NCBI GenBank assembly: GCA_030704615.1 | Contig: CM060733.1 | Span: forward strand, 41,476,001 to 41,540,000 | Direction of reading: 5' to 3' | DNA: 64,000 nucleotides | DNA from: Takakia lepidozioides | Lineage: Eukaryota; Streptophyta; Takakiopsida; Takakiales; Takakiaceae | In this document: in pieces, positions 32,682-45,625 of the stretch | Layout of the letters: every line of letters starts with the position of its first letter | Numbering within the stretch: position 1 is the first letter of the stretch | Translations under genes and position numbers: made by a program | Notes under the pieces: model-generated | Databases searched by the model: none | What the model was told of the DNA's origin: nothing | The model's input: the letters and a program-made list of their open reading frames with translations, nothing else

Positions 32682-35268
32682 TTAGTTGTGTGGATGACAA
32701 GCTTTAGAGTGAATATCAGGGACCAGGAAGGTAGAGGGAGTACCAATGATAATATTAACAGGTAGAGCAGAAGCGCCAAGGAAAATGGAGATGAGGACAT
32801 CAAACAAGAGCCCCGCGACCAGGATCAGCAGCGCCGCCCAGAGAGGGTGAAATCGGGCCTAGCCAACAAAAACATACACAGGACACAATCTCTAATCCGT
32901 GACCGCAAGGCCAATGATTTGCACACGAAAGCTTACCAAAAAAGAAGCCAATTGGCATTGCACCATATCCAACGGTTGACTCGTTGACGGCATCCACGAA
33001 GAGGTACGTCATGAAAACAAGCAAAAGCAGCCACAGCAGCATTATGCAAGGATTCCGTCTCCAATATGCTAAGCAGCACAGGTCGAATGACAGTATGTCT
33101 ATCGTAGAGCCCTACCCCTCCAGCTTCCTGTGGGATCGTGCAGCGCCCCCTCCTATTCCCCACTGCCAATCCTCCACACCCAGAAGTGTGGCTGTCCCCC
33201 ATCACACAACGCAGGGGAATTTCATCAAAATCTCTCCTCTGCTTCACCTCCGTTTCACAACTACTGCTCTTGCTGTCTTGCAAACTGGCATGATATTTTG
33301 ATGGGATTCGAGCATTGGGTGATACTTGTCCTCAGCTGTGGAAGTTGCGCCTTAAAAAAAAATATGAGATAACCAAGCCTTACTATCATAATTAGTGGCT
33401 AAACAGATCCGTTGACTGGCATGGTCTTGGCATTCATTTCATGAACAGAGCACAGCCTTGTCCCCTGGATTTATTCATTCTAGTCATTGAGGACCTTCAA
33501 ACATGCCATTTTATCTGGTAATAGATTGGAAGCAATGGATTCAGAGTTCTAGCACCTGTAACCATAAAATGAACAAGATACCTATGCACACCTGACAGGA
33601 TCATGCAGGGAGAGAACAACCTACCATGGGCTGTGTTGCTGGAGCAGGTACATTTGGTGCAACTGCCTGCCAATGGAGACCTATTGTTTAGGGTCAAGCC
33701 GCTTCTCAATCTATCTGGAGCTTCACCTTTACACAGGAGCAAACCAAAGAGGAGATAATTGCTAGTTTGACACCGAACATCCTCATCAGAGAAAGCTATC
33801 TCTTTTAAATATGGCAAAATCACTTGCAATGCTTACATTAAGAATTTACGCTGTAGTATTGAGAACACCCAGAAGAAAGGAAGAAACGCACTGACAGACT
33901 TCACATTTGTTGGAGCCTTTATTCTCAAACCATTGCTCTATGCAAGATCGGTGGGCCTTGGCCAGCTCCCCACGACAATAGCATCCAAGTTCAATCAGAG
34001 ACTCCTCCGTGTGCTGCTGGCATATCCTGCATCCACACTCGGCCCTATCAGTTTCAGACCCTCATAAAATTCAATTGGGTAAGGTGAAAGCAGGGCTATG
34101 ACCTTTTAAATACATTTCAAACCATGAGATGACCATTACGCTATAGAGGCTGCAATGTTCTCAAATATTTTGCTGAGTTTCAGGTGCCATAGTTTCCAAC
34201 TAAAGCACAATGTAGCCTCAAACAGAACTCGAGTGGGTACTTTAGGAGCCCGTTGAGCTGAAAACAATACAATGAGATGAGGGATTTCTGAAATTGAATG
34301 GACGAAACACCCACCTGCATGCCGTAATAAGACATAGTGATAATTGGGGTGGCGAGTTTTGTAGGTACTGACAGCATAGGAATTGACTTTGCAAAAAATC
34401 TGACAAGGAGGACCCAGGGGCACAAACGAACATTTCTCCTAGGCCAGCCGCTACTGACAGCTGGTAAAAAGAAATGGGCAAAGACCTGACCTGCAACATT
34501 CAGTCATGCTATCAGTGCTGAAATTGCGAGTGGTTGGCCAAACACTTGTTCCTCCATCGTTACCGTACCTACAGCTCTCCAGGTCCATAAGCTTGTTCAG
34601 TGTCCCGCATCAGGGAATGGGTCTATCGCAGTGCCTTGACTTGGTTCTCGCACTACAGGCGCAATAGGATTACCTCTGGTGCAGACAACTGTCCCTGCAA
34701 ATTCTATTGAACCAGCACCAGACACTTCCAGAATTGTGGGTACTGATGTTCTCTCTCCCTCCTTTGGAGATCTAAAATCTGCTGTGTCCCATTTGTTGCT
34801 CACTCCTGGGGTCTTCCCTAACGGACTAGAATCCATCAGTTCTGGCCTGGTAACCACCCCCTTGTTCTGGCTAGTTGTTTCAGACAGAGAATCGGACTTT
34901 ACTTCAGGACTCATTATTTGATCGCAGTAGGTCGTCTTTCAGCCCCTTCCAAATGAATTGCCCATATTCCACTCCTTTCTTTCTTGCTACCTCGACCCAT
35001 ACCTCACCCATAGGTCGTTGTCCCTCTTTCCAATTGACTTCAGGTTTTTCTCCAAATTGAGATTCTTTTGCATCGTCATTGTTGATGACAGAAGCCTGTC
35101 CATCCCAAGACTCCATTCTCTCACTATCCACTGCGTGTGAAATGTCATTCGGGACATGAGACACTGGTTGCTGCGTGGAAGGAGCGGCAGGTGGTACATC
35201 CTGCTGGTGAAATTGTTCTGTGGAGTCAGGTTGCACCTTTGTACCCTTGATCGCGGAATTGATCGCGC
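32682..35268 (-). CDS. RING-CH (RINGv) membrane E3 ubiquitin ligase, multi-exon
   Basis: The RING-CH exon is 34,060-33,888: CGCRICQQHTEESLIELGCYC, then ELAKAHRSCIEQWFENKG and KCEVC, giving the C4HC3 pattern (CX2C, CXC, HX2C, CX2C) of MARCH-like ligases that ubiquitinate membrane proteins. Downstream exons that fit by phase are 33,666-33,625 (VAPNVPAPATQPM), 33,111-32,937 (a membrane helix, CIMLLWLLLLVFMTYLF) and the last exon 32,858-32,682 (second helix, PLWAALLILVAGLLFDVLIS, ending CHPHN and TAA). The last junction is off by one base at a run of six T (32,938-32,943). A likely N-terminal exon (35,268 to about 34,600; acidic, Ser/Thr/Glu-rich) has a frame slip near 34,905, and its link to the RING exon is unresolved. 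Either the assembly has single-base errors or the gene is decaying. Confidence 0.7.
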
Positions 35269-35269
35269 C

Positions 35270-38200
35270 TAAGCATTGTTACCAGCACAATGAGCCCAAA
35301 TTTATCTGTCTAGAGACACATGAATCCTTGTCAATTGCACATTTGAAAATGCGCTTGTCCCTGCACACATCGTCCATGCACTACAATTCAAATGAAGCAG
35401 TATGTGCTGAACTTTCTTCTAGGGGACAGTGACATAATGGGGTAGAACCTGCCCCACCTGAAGTTGATCAGTATTGGTCCATAGTCAATTTCAACCCCGT
35501 CAACCCCACCCCTAAAGAAAGGATTCTGGTGTGATAGGATGACCTCCACTTGCAAGTACTTCCAAGCTTGCTGGAATACCTGTTAGAAATTTAGAAAACC
35601 GACTGAATCAAACTAAAAAATATGAGAAAACTGAAAAGAGGGAAATTGCATCCTGTGACCTCAAAACCTTCATAGCAGTAATAAACTAGAAGTGCCTCCA
35701 AGGAGACTGCTGCCCGGGGGTTCCAGTAATTACTTTAGTGTAGCAACGCTCGAAAGGGACCTCCTGGAGAAGTTGCTTTTCTCGGTAGCAAATTGAAACT
35801 AATTGACAGACATCGTCCACTAATCACAACCATCTCTGTCCCCCCGTTCGCGGTAGCTAATACCGGTGTGACTTTTTTTAAGTGGAAGTGTGAATTGACT
35901 GCCTCTCAACACATCTGTGTGCCTCCTGCGTACTCAAAACTCTTCCGAGCGACATACTACAGTCCTAGCAAACGATCTTAGTGAAACCCGAAAGATCGAC
36001 TTTCGAGCTCCAAAGTGGTGGGTTACAGTACGACAGAAAGTGGGGAATCTGGATTTTGGGCAGCATAAACGACCAAACCCAATCAGAGTGACCTCCAGTC
36101 ATCATCCTCGGACAAGCTAGAGACAACAAAGCATAAGAAACTGGCAGGATGTCCAAACATCCAAATACACAGAAAAATTCAAGACGAAACGATGCGAAGC
36201 TTGGATCCACCCCGAAAAAGCTGTTAAGAGAACAATTCCACGCCAGTGGAAACATAAAAGTGGAACTGTCGAACAGAGAAAATGGGAGGAGATAAGCTGA
36301 TAAGTTCCCCAGTGCCAATTGAAAAAACTTCAAAAGCAATTCCAGGTACTGCACAAATTAAGATACAGAAAAAGGAAGTGGAAGAGTTCTTACAACTGCA
36401 GACCAATCGATTAGATGCAATCCAATCCTCTGCGCGGCACAAGCAGAGAGCCAAAAAACCTACGTAAACGTCAAACGACCAATGTAAGCACGATTCCCCA
36501 GGAGATGGCAACGCCACCACCAAACACAAACGAAGGCGAATGGGTGAAAGGACCTAATGGAGAAGAAGAGGGGTGGCCCAGTATGCGCAGCAAGCAGGCC
36601 TGCCTGCCTGCCTGGCTGCGTTGGTCGAGCAACATCACACTGCCCTAACCCCACCGCTCATCCCTAACTAACCCCCGCTTAGCGTAACAACGTGTGCATA
36701 CAGTGGCGCCCCCAATCATGCTGCGCGGCCCCACCAGAGTTAGGGTTGGTATGCGTGGATTACTGTAACCAGGGTCGTCGGGCTAACGTGGATTCGTGTA
36801 ACCGGTCGGTTGGATGATCATGGGTTAGTTTGACCAGGATTTGGTTGGGTTGGGTTGGGTTAGTAGTCTTGTAGGGTCTTTTTCCCTCCCATCTCGTCGG
36901 ACCGTTCCATCCTGCGGCACATGGCAGAGGCCATAGCCATATCTACACACGTGACACGAATAGGGTGGCCATGTCACACGTTCTTTGCACGTGTCGTCTC
37001 GCCACGCCTCCGACACGTCAATCCACTGCCATGTCACACGTGTGAGAGAATGGGAACAGGTTCCCCATGGCAGACGGCGAGGCGCACAAGAAGCGTGGTG
37101 GCGGGGCCGGTGGTTGGCACGCTGTGTCTCGCTGCTGGGGCGGGCGGCATGAGGCTCTTCTAGCTATCCTGACACGCCGCCCTGCGCACAGGGATCAATG
37201 CACTCTCCACCACCGTGATTGCAACACTGTGAGCATGCATACTTACATTGCATGTTGGAGATGATCTGTGGCGTGTTCCACCCTCGCCAGATCTTTGACA
37301 ACTTTACTGTGGTTGAGCTCACAGGTGAGTCATTAAAGAGGAGTGACCCAGCCGTCTCATGCGATGCATCTGCCGTGTACTGTAATGTCAACGAGTGTGG
37401 GCGTTGATTATTAGCGAGGCGCCTTTGAAATGAGCGCACCGTATCATAGTGCGTCTGCTAGGTACCTCTTGCCACTTGTCCGTGGAAGTAATCCTGCCTT
37501 TCACACTGGGTACCAATGATTGTGTTGAGCAAGTGATGTCGCACAGTTATTACAGTTCTCGGATTAGGATTGCCGTTGCAAACCTTCCTTCCACCATTAC
37601 CCTAGGTACCATTAGTCGCACTACACACAATTGAAGACCCTCCTTTCGAGAAACCCTTGATAGGTGCGCTTAAGGCATGAAGTAGTTGTAACTTAACTTA
37701 CCAGAAGTCACGAACTACAGGAAATTCCTTGCCTGTGGTGCTCTAGTGGAAGGTCAACCGCAGATGGCAATGTTCAGAAAAACCATTGGTCACCAAGTCC
37801 CCGAGAACAGTACAGAGCTTGGGAGTCGATCTAAATGATAGAGCTGCACTTCGTGCTTCTTTCATCTACAGATGACTTTCTTGGTTGGCTCTCCGTGCCT
37901 CAACATAGGCGGTGTTGATGATGATGCCATTCGCTTGCTCACAGTAGTGACGGGGAAATAAGTTTAATCGTAGTTCATCGACCTGTGTCCCATGAAAGCG
38001 TATGTGCATGAGGTGATGGTGCAATTGGAGCCGCATGGTGAAGCCCTGCAGACACTGAACAATCAATCCGTCAGGTACTGAGGTAGGATCGCGAAACTCA
38101 GCGTCATCACCTGTGATCAGTCATCAATCCTGGTCAAATGTAGCCTGCTGTGCTTTCTGGTTTCCTTCATACTGAAGCTCAGAACCATTGTTTATTCACA

Positions 38201-38565
38201 ATTGTATCTATACAAGTTTTACACTAGCTAACAAAGTTCGTTTGTCAATTGAATTCGTTTGCCCCTCTGACATCTCGCCGTTGTAGTCGGTCTTTGCAAC
38301 AGTCCACCCCATGCATGCTAACCCTGCCATGTACGGAGCCACATGAAGTCCGGTGAGAGGGCGGTGTGCTGAGTTCACTCAGCACTGAGAATCGCTTCAA
38401 GGGTCCAGAAATGTTTCTATTGCTTTTGGTGTTAGTCACCTGATGGAAGAGAATATGGTGACACATTGAGGTGCCGGCCACCGAACAATTATGCAGTGTG
38501 TCTATCACACCAATGCCGTGATTGATAGCGGATTAAATATACTGTCAGCCCCTGCAGGCATATAT
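35270..38565. other. Intergenic DNA between two minus-strand genes
   Basis: No coding exon is recognised. About 36,600-37,200 is GC-richer, with GGTTGGGTTGGGTTGGGTTA at about 36,840 and several CACGTG-type sequences (near 36,950 and 37,035). This is a plausible promoter zone for the RING-CH gene. The rest shows nothing definite. Confidence 0.35.
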
Positions 38566-38569
38566 TACT

Positions 38570-38716
38570 AATTCATGTGTGGCAGTTTATGCAACTTTAT
38601 ACATCCTTATGCATGCTTTCTCTGGAGTTAGAGCCTCAGTAGAGCCAAGCTCAGTGCTCTTAAATCAGTTGGCTTCTTGAGCTAAGGTTCTGGTGAGTCT
38701 TTGTATGAGCTGTCTG
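38570..38716 (-). repeat. Right copy of the ~148-bp distant inverted repeat
   Basis: It is the reverse complement of 29,495-29,643 with very few differences. It lies 18 bp beyond the stop codon of the coiled-coil gene that ends at 38,735, so it would fall in that gene's 3' untranslated region. Confidence 0.85.
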
Positions 38717-38734
38717 AAATCAGCAGCTTTTCAT

Positions 38735-41700
38735 TTAGCGACGTCTTGTATAGTCACATTGAAACAGATGGTTCTTAAGAGCTTCAAGGTCTTCCAGCTT
38801 TTGCACCAGATTTTCCATCCCCCATCGTCTACGCGCTCCATTAGCATGCAGTCTACTGATATGGCTTGGCACAATCTCCTCTTGAAAGCCTAAGGAACTT
38901 TGCAGGGGGTAGCCAGCATCCATAAAGTCTCTCAAATCCTTTTGAGCTTCGTTCATTGCTTCCTTGAGATCCAGACTGTCTCGTAACTCACATATGTAAG
39001 AAGACTTTGCTTCGAGATAGCCGTGGCACACCTCTTGGCTTGTATCATGGCAAGCCAAGTCGAGACCTCCGGAGATTTTGGAGGAAAAATGAGGCTTACT
39101 TTGAACTGACAATAGAACCTTTTGGCCTGTTCTAGCCATAAGATCAATGTCGCAAACAGCAGTGGCGGCAGAGACACTGGGCATGCTGGCCTCCCTTTGG
39201 ATCCCCTCCATAACATTCTGATAGGACTCATGGTTGATATCTTTCCCAAAGCCATTGTGTTCCAGTTTCTCACTGAGATTGCTCTGTAACCTCATCTTCT
39301 TGATTGGGGTCTTTCGCCTGTCCATATCATCAACTCGAACATGACATTCTGTCTGGCTAACTGAAACTGATGAACATGGGATCTGGAAGGTAATTGGTAT
39401 ATTGGGACTTGCTGGCTTTGTCGTACAATTAACCTGCTCAGGATCTGGGTGAGACAGGAGATGCCCTCTTCGATACTTCGATGAGAGGGCATGTTGCTCC
39501 CCAAGTAGAGCCTGAAGTTCCCTTTCTTTCTCGTCTGACCAAGTTGGATCTTGACTGCATCCAACTCAAAACAGAAGCTTCCAATCATCTATGTAATCAT
39601 CTTTTGCAGAGAAGTTTTATCTTTTCAAGCTAAGGTGTTTGTCAGTACTCACTTCCTCAGTCTAGATCTCTCTGTCTCTGTCTCTGTTCATGTCATCACT
39701 GCACTGTGCCTGAACTATGGCATCTTCAAATGTCATACCTTAGATAGTTGGTCCCGGCCATGAGCTCCGTGAGTTTTCCTCTCGGATGATCAAGGTTGTC
39801 CTCTGCTCTGAACAGGATTCACAGGAAGAGGGTATGAGTTTAAACTTTTCGAGTGCATGTGAGAGACAGAGATCCTGGCCGTTCCCTGTGGATATCAGCT
39901 ATGACATCATATCCATTAGGGCATCAACCCATAGCTTCTAAACCGTCCAGAGCTATTTAAACCTCTCAGAGTGTATGAAAACTGCCATAGCCCTTGCACA
40001 TAGTATGTGGCAAACAGATTGTAAAGGAGTTGATGGAGCTGCTTTAACCATGACTATGACATCATACCAGAAAGAGCATGATACTGACTGCGCACATCCT
40101 TCGACTAATATAGAAACCTCCCTCAGGAAGAGTACTGTTGGGTTTGGCAACAATAAAGACAGGCTACAAGCATTTGGAGCAAGGAATCATGAATGGCAAA
40201 CAAGAAAGCGATGATATTTATTGGTGATACTAGAAACCAGGCTGAAAGCTCTCACACAGTCCTTTGTGGGATGGTATGAGCCTTCTTCTTGTGCTTCTCC
40301 ACCATTTTCTCTAGCTGCTTCCAATCCCCACAGAGTTTAGACTTACTCCTCTTCCTCCACATCCCGCCATCTCCAAGCAGCGATTTAGTCCTGGTTCTAG
40401 TGATTGTTTGTATTGTTTTATCTTATTGCCTCATCCAGTACGTAAGTATTTATTATGAGAATTTATCTAGAGTGCATTGTTGTCGCCATCCTTGGGCCAT
40501 CTGACAACAAGTGGGTGTATACACAATAATGAATCCAGTGGAGTAAGGCAATGAGAAAGGAGGGTGCCGTTCAGAGACAGCACATTGTATCCAGCAACTG
40601 CAGTTCCCCTCCTTGTATGCTGCTTTCGTGCTACCTTCTGCCCTAGTGCTCGCATTGCCTGCCCAGCCCAGATGCACACCACTCATCTTTTTATGGAACT
40701 TAAGCAATTGCACTTTGTGTACATCTACATACAGAATTATTGACCTCAGCTCTTCAGGCGGTCCTCGTGCAATAGCAGTTGCTTTTTAGCTTCCCAAATT
40801 TCGTAGACCTGTACCTCTAATAAAGTATCTTGTGGTATGAGAGTCATACCATGTCCGCGATGTAGAGTCTGGACATGTGATCCCTCCCATTCACCAGATT
40901 GATTCAAACACCAACTAATCAGGTACCACTGTGCGACAACTCATGGTGGTGAGCAACAATGAAGTACCCGAGAATGTTGCTGGAAGATTGTTGCAAGGTC
41001 TTGCTTGGCAAGCCCAAGCATACGTTTAACCTCCTTTACAATCTCCTTTGCCGCTGCCTCTTTCTCCACCAGCCTTTCCTGCAACCCCCATTTCTCTTTT
41101 GCATCAATATCTTGGCGTCCTTTAGGATGGAAAATATCACCCTCATGTGAGTAAAAGCCGGCGTCAAGATAGTCTGGTAGTTCTTTCATGAAGCTGGGTG
41201 ATGATGAATAAGGCAGGTTCAACCTAAAGTAACTTGGGGGTTACAGGTGTACCTTGAGCTCACAGGTGTGTGCATACTCCTCAGTAAGCTGTGCCCTTGC
41301 CGTTTTCAGCAAAACCTGCTCATACACACCATCCATCAACTCTCAAACCTTACCTCTTCCCTCCCTATGTCTCTATCAAGCGTTTTCTCTCAAGCCTATT
41401 TTGAAAATAACTTCTTTGGACACCAGTCCATAAACATGATGGAGATGCCCAGCTGACTGGATGATTTGACACAGGTGTTGGTGTTAGTACGGACACGCTT
41501 GATCCATTTCCCATTTCCAAACAACCTTATACTGAATCCTGCCATCCCATGGTGTATACTGGAAAGATCATGACCTCAAGTTGTTCAACTCCCATTTCCA
41601 AACAACCTTATACTGAATACTGCCATCCCATGGTGTATACTGGAAAGATCATGACCTCAAGTTGTTCAACTCGTTGGCTGTGCAGAGTCATGGCATCTGC

Positions 41701-43474
41701 CATACTGGCTATCTCTGTCTCCATCTGCTCCATACGTTCTTTAATATTTTTCCTTTCCAGCTCCTCACCTGTGCTTTTAACCCAGACAAACTATGGAGTC
41801 AGTGCAAAATGGCACATCAGCCGTAGCTAACTTAGGTGTCTGTATGTTGTCTAAAATTAACTTCTTTGAGCCTTTGAGATTCCCCAGAGGCAGCTGCGAC
41901 ATCACTTTGCTCTGGAGTTGGTGTGTAAAATGCTTGGAGACGCTGTCAGTGTGTACCTTGAGGTAAAACATGACACTGCAGATGCCAAACAGAAATCACT
42001 AAAATCACTTTAAATGGAGAGGCCATATGGGTACACACATAGGTAATGTGTCACTCGACAACAACGCTATATCTTAACTTTAAAATTTGTTAAGGCCAGA
42101 TTGCTGACCAGGAGGCTGTACTGGAAGAAGGGAACAGCAGGGTGGTGGACGGGATCGAAGTAGCTTTACAGCCATAACCACGCGCCCTTGTGCATATTTC
42201 ACCCTGATTGCCTGGTTCTCCAGCCTGTATAACCCGGCGTCTGCCATTCCATTATTTGATTCTGCCTTGGTCCTTGCTCAGTGGGGTTTACCACTACATC
42301 CGGGACCCAAATTCCTTCATTGTACTTGCAAAGCAAGGAAAGTATTCTCCTCTAAAATCTTTGCCCTCAGACAGCAAGGATGGCGTGTAGGGCCACTCAC
42401 AGTTGTTACAGCAGGCACTACTAGGAGATGTATCCACGCTAACAGCTTTGACTCGGTGCACACTAACTTTGAACTACCACACAATGCTGTTACAGCCTGC
42501 TTCAAGGTGCAGCCATCCACTCCCTTACAACGATTATTACCAACAAACATAAGCTAGAAAATAACCAACCAACCAATTAGAGGTAGTCAAGTTCACTTTA
42601 TAGAGCCTGGACGCCCCAAAGGAGGCAGTAGCCATGAGGCGAAGTGGCTCTCAGTGGCTCTCAGTTACGGAGAGTGTTCTTCTAGCTGAACAAATTTTCA
42701 TGGTAATTTCTATAGGGCTCTATATGTTCCTTCAAGATTCCCCAAGGTTAGCATATTATACAGTATTCCTTCTTCTGTTTCTCCTGGCCCCCTGTCTATG
42801 TATCTCGCTCATTGGAGAAGCACTAGACGTTCTACCTTGAAGAGGCCTGAGAGAAGAGATCGAGCTGCGAGCAGGTCATAACGGAGTATGCATGCACTGC
42901 TTCGAAGATAGCATGAGCTACCCCCTCCACTTCCTTCACCACAACTTCTTGTTTATGGGCAGCTTCTGCCCTAAACTCCATCTCAGCTGCCCTACTCTGC
43001 TCCGACTGCAATTCATCGACACGCCGTTGCAACACCAGAATGAACACTTCACGGCGCCATCGTGCCACCATTTTGTCGGGTAAGCAACCCCTGCTTTCAT
43101 CCCTCTCTCGGCTCAGTTCCTGCTCTTGTATCTCCACTATCGTTTTCATGGCATCCAAGCGCACCTGCATGCCCATAAGAAACAGATCAGCGTGTCCTCT
43201 TTCAGGTTTGGCACTTGCACTGTTCAACTACAAACGTTCACCTACATGCAGGACCAAAGGTGCCGAAGGTGTCTGGGAAATTGACAGGTTCTTGGAAACA
43301 ACTTGTGGATGGTAGCGCGGATTACCTCTAATAAGGATACGAGGTTTTGAAGGCGTTTGATCTCCACGAGCCTGGAGACACCCTCTAACTCCTGCCCATC
43401 TCGTCGCCATGGAAACCTGTCAACCATCGTACTAGTGACAAGTGACAACGGCTCATCTGCCTTATAATCCATAC
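38735..43474 (-). CDS. Unrecognised multi-exon gene for a coiled-coil protein
   Basis: Exons supported by open frame and GT-AG borders are 43,474-43,326 (DRFPWRRDGQELEGVSRL), 43,227-42,836 (RLDAMKTIVEIQEQELSR, then RVDELQSEQSRAAEMEF), a piece starting at 41,975 (phase fits the preceding exon), about 41,780-41,660 (EELERKNIKERMEQMETEIA, coiled coil), 41,223-40,968 (FMKELPDYLDAGFYSHEGDI, then EKEAAAKEIVKEVKRMLGL) and a last exon 39,564-38,735 of 275 codons, ending TRRR and TAA. The last exon is Ser-rich at first and has ENLVQKLEDLEALKNHL near its end. Heptad-rich Glu/Lys/Leu segments suggest a structural coiled coil. I recognise no family. Some exons are missing from this model (phases between 41,660, 41,223, 40,968 and 39,564 do not all join), and the first exon is not seen. 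Confidence 0.6.
41510..41671. repeat. 81-bp tandem duplication across a splice donor
   Basis: CCCATTTCCAAACAACC to TTGTTCAACT occurs at 41,510-41,590 and 41,591-41,671, with one mismatch. It covers the GAG/GTCATG exon end of the coiled-coil gene, so that donor site is present twice. Confidence 0.9.
42040..42830. other. Probable intron of the coiled-coil gene
   Basis: No family-like exon is seen on either strand. Short frames only. It lies between the exons ending at 42,836 and starting at 41,975. Confidence 0.4.
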
Positions 43475-43479
43475 CTCGC

Positions 43480-44470
43480 AACACAATTCACAACATTCTG
43501 GCTAGTAAATAGTGCCACAGAAATCAATTTCTCATGGGACACTCCGTCAACATGATGTAACATGAATGTCTCTGGAGAAAAACATCCGAAAATCTGCAGT
43601 CTTGCAAGATTAATGACATGTTATCTTCACACTGAGCATCATGCCGTCTGTTCATTTTTCAAAATGATAAAGAAAAGAGAAGGAGATCCTAAAAGTTCTC
43701 CTGAAGTCGATGTTATCAACAAGGGAGAGAGAAAAGGAAGAAGGAACTAGATATAATGTTGACCTTCTTCACCAACCAAATTGGATAACTAGTTGTTGCG
43801 AGAGAGCTGATTGAGGGCACGGCCCACTATTAGAGCCGATGCACAGATTCTAAGATTCCATCTACAGCTCAGGAGAAGACTCTCGAACTCTTTCCTTAAG
43901 AAGCATTTGTTGGACTGGGAGTGAGCGAAGTGTTATGGAGTGGAGAAAGTAGGATTAGGACAAGCAAGTAGTAGAGAGGAGAGGAGTGGCAGTATGTGGC
44001 GGGTAGAGCGTGCAAATAGTGTGGCCATAAAACATCCCTAGAAATCTGCAGAAAACAAAGTGAGAGCACAGTGTGGTTTCAACGGCAGAGAAGACAGTAG
44101 CAGTTACGAGTTCCGTTCCCGGGAAGGCGCATCCTGTGACGGTTATTACCGGTAAGGCCGCCGTGAATTCTCGTGAATCCTCCTTCATCCATCCATCCAC
44201 CCCTCCACACTCGAAACCATTCATTCGCTGGAGATGAGTTCTTGGCCTACTCTCAAACCCTAAAACGTTGTCAGGGCGTGGATTATGAGGGGGCCTATCG
44301 GTTTTGCAAGAATGACTGGGTTTCTTAAGACTCTGCTCTGCATTTGCATCCAAAGCTGCAGCAAGAGGGAAGCTCGGGGTACGTATGACAGGGGTTGTCG
44401 TAAGACGGACCACACTTCCACTGCAGCTTTTCGTATGCCTGCATCATGCTGATGGGAAGGCTCATCGAGC
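43480..44470. other. Region between divergent genes
   Basis: The minus gene's first seen exon ends here and a possible + strand exon begins at 44,473. It may hold a bidirectional promoter and the first exon of the minus gene. No promoter element is certain. Confidence 0.3.
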
Positions 44471-44472
44471 AA

Positions 44473-44632
44473 TGTCGGCGATGATTGACTCACAATCGAC
44501 CGCCATGGAAAAGCGAGAGGCTGCTGCAAGGGACGCTAAGGCGCTGGAAGACGCGGCACGGGAGGATCGCCTGGATTTCACCACAGCTACCAGACTTCTC
44601 ATGTCCTCAAGACCCGAGAAGAAATTTGGGTG
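44473..44632 (+). CDS. Possible first exon of a + strand gene
   Basis: From ATG at 44,473 the frame reads MSAMIDSQSTAMEKREAAAR, then DAKALEDAAREDRLDFTTAT and LLMSSRPEKK, with a possible donor GG/GTGCAT at about 44,633. The composition (Ala, Glu, Lys, Arg) suggests an amphipathic or coiled-coil helix. It could be the start of the gene whose last exons are at 51,345-51,937. That is inference, because 6.7 kb with LINE insertions separates them. Confidence 0.35.
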
Positions 44633-44639
44633 CATTCTC

Positions 44640-45580
44640 TCTCTCTTCCCGTTCATTTTCCTCATCTTAATCAATCCTTCCCTTTTTCTACACTTGGCAC
44701 GTGTCCTTAGAAATCGTCGTTAAGAATCCCATGCCCTTCACTACCATGCTGGCCATCTTTCGAAGTTTTGAGGCATTTTTTTGTCTTAGACATCTTACTG
44801 ATCGGCAGATGCTCAACAGTGGTAAAAAGGTTTCGGTTTCGAACATAAATTTTGTGACCAGTGCACCTACACCTCAATCCTAGGTAGTATACGTGCAGAT
44901 TATGCAATTCTTACATATTCCTTTTGGCAAAAATCCAGGGAAGGTGCTGAGAACAGCAGCCACTAGGGCCTAGATGAGCCTTGTTAACCCTTGTTAATTG
45001 ATTGAGCCAGTTGACTTGAGGATCTTGTTTGGGTGAGGGGCATTGTGTAGGGTTCTGGATTTAGGCTGTACCATGGTAGCAGTGATTCCCTAGTGCTCAG
45101 GTTTGGTATTAGGTATGCTTGGAAAGGGGATACGAGATCTCATTTTAGACAATCTAATCTTGCTTTATCATGGGGATAGTCAAGTCTATTTGTTCAGGTT
45201 TGTAGATATTGTTCATGTTTACAAATTGTATTAATACTCCAAGCCATTTAAAAATTTGCAGAGATGTTTTTCCCAGTTGCCTCTAATGGACATCCCCAAC
45301 ATTGCTACTTGATTGTGGGGGATCCCAATACATGGTAAGGTCCATGGCATTCAAAATCAAAGGCTTTGATGTGGCAAGGAACAACACCAGGTCTCAAGAA
45401 CAGAGGAGAGTTTAGGTAGCAGATGTTACTATTTGTTACTATTTGTTCTCAAATAAGTGGAATTCAACTTACACCATGTAGAATTTCTGCTGCCAATTGG
45501 CCTGTACAGGCCACCTAGAGATCTCTTATTGTTATTCTCCTCAATTGTTTAGTTATCATGTGTGTGTGTGTCAAGAGAGG
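44640..45580. other. Non-coding DNA, no feature recognised
   Basis: AT-rich and without a long open frame. If the + strand gene model is right, this is intron. Confidence 0.4.
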
Positions 45581-45583
45581 GAG

Positions 45584-45625
45584 AGAATGTACTCGTAAGA
45601 CGTTGTTTACTGTAGCCTTGTGGTC
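45584..45625 (-). mobile_element. LINE 3'-end fragment
   Basis: It matches the terminal bases of the LINE at 46,810-49,410: GAGAATGTACTCGTAAGACG followed by TTGTTTACTGTAGCCTTGTG. Orientation is the same as all other copies. Confidence 0.7.

Noticed and set aside
33497-33829. Exon reading VILPYLKEIAFSDEDVRC as part of the RING-CH gene
   Set aside because: It looks protein-like, but its acceptor phase does not match the RING exon, and the alternative exon 33,666-33,625 fits by phase and family pattern.
36840-36865. Telomere repeat at GGTTGGGTTGGGTTGGGTTA
   Set aside because: Only about four units with a 6-base period (GGGTTG), not the TTTAGGG type, in one short run. It is too short to mean more than a simple repeat.
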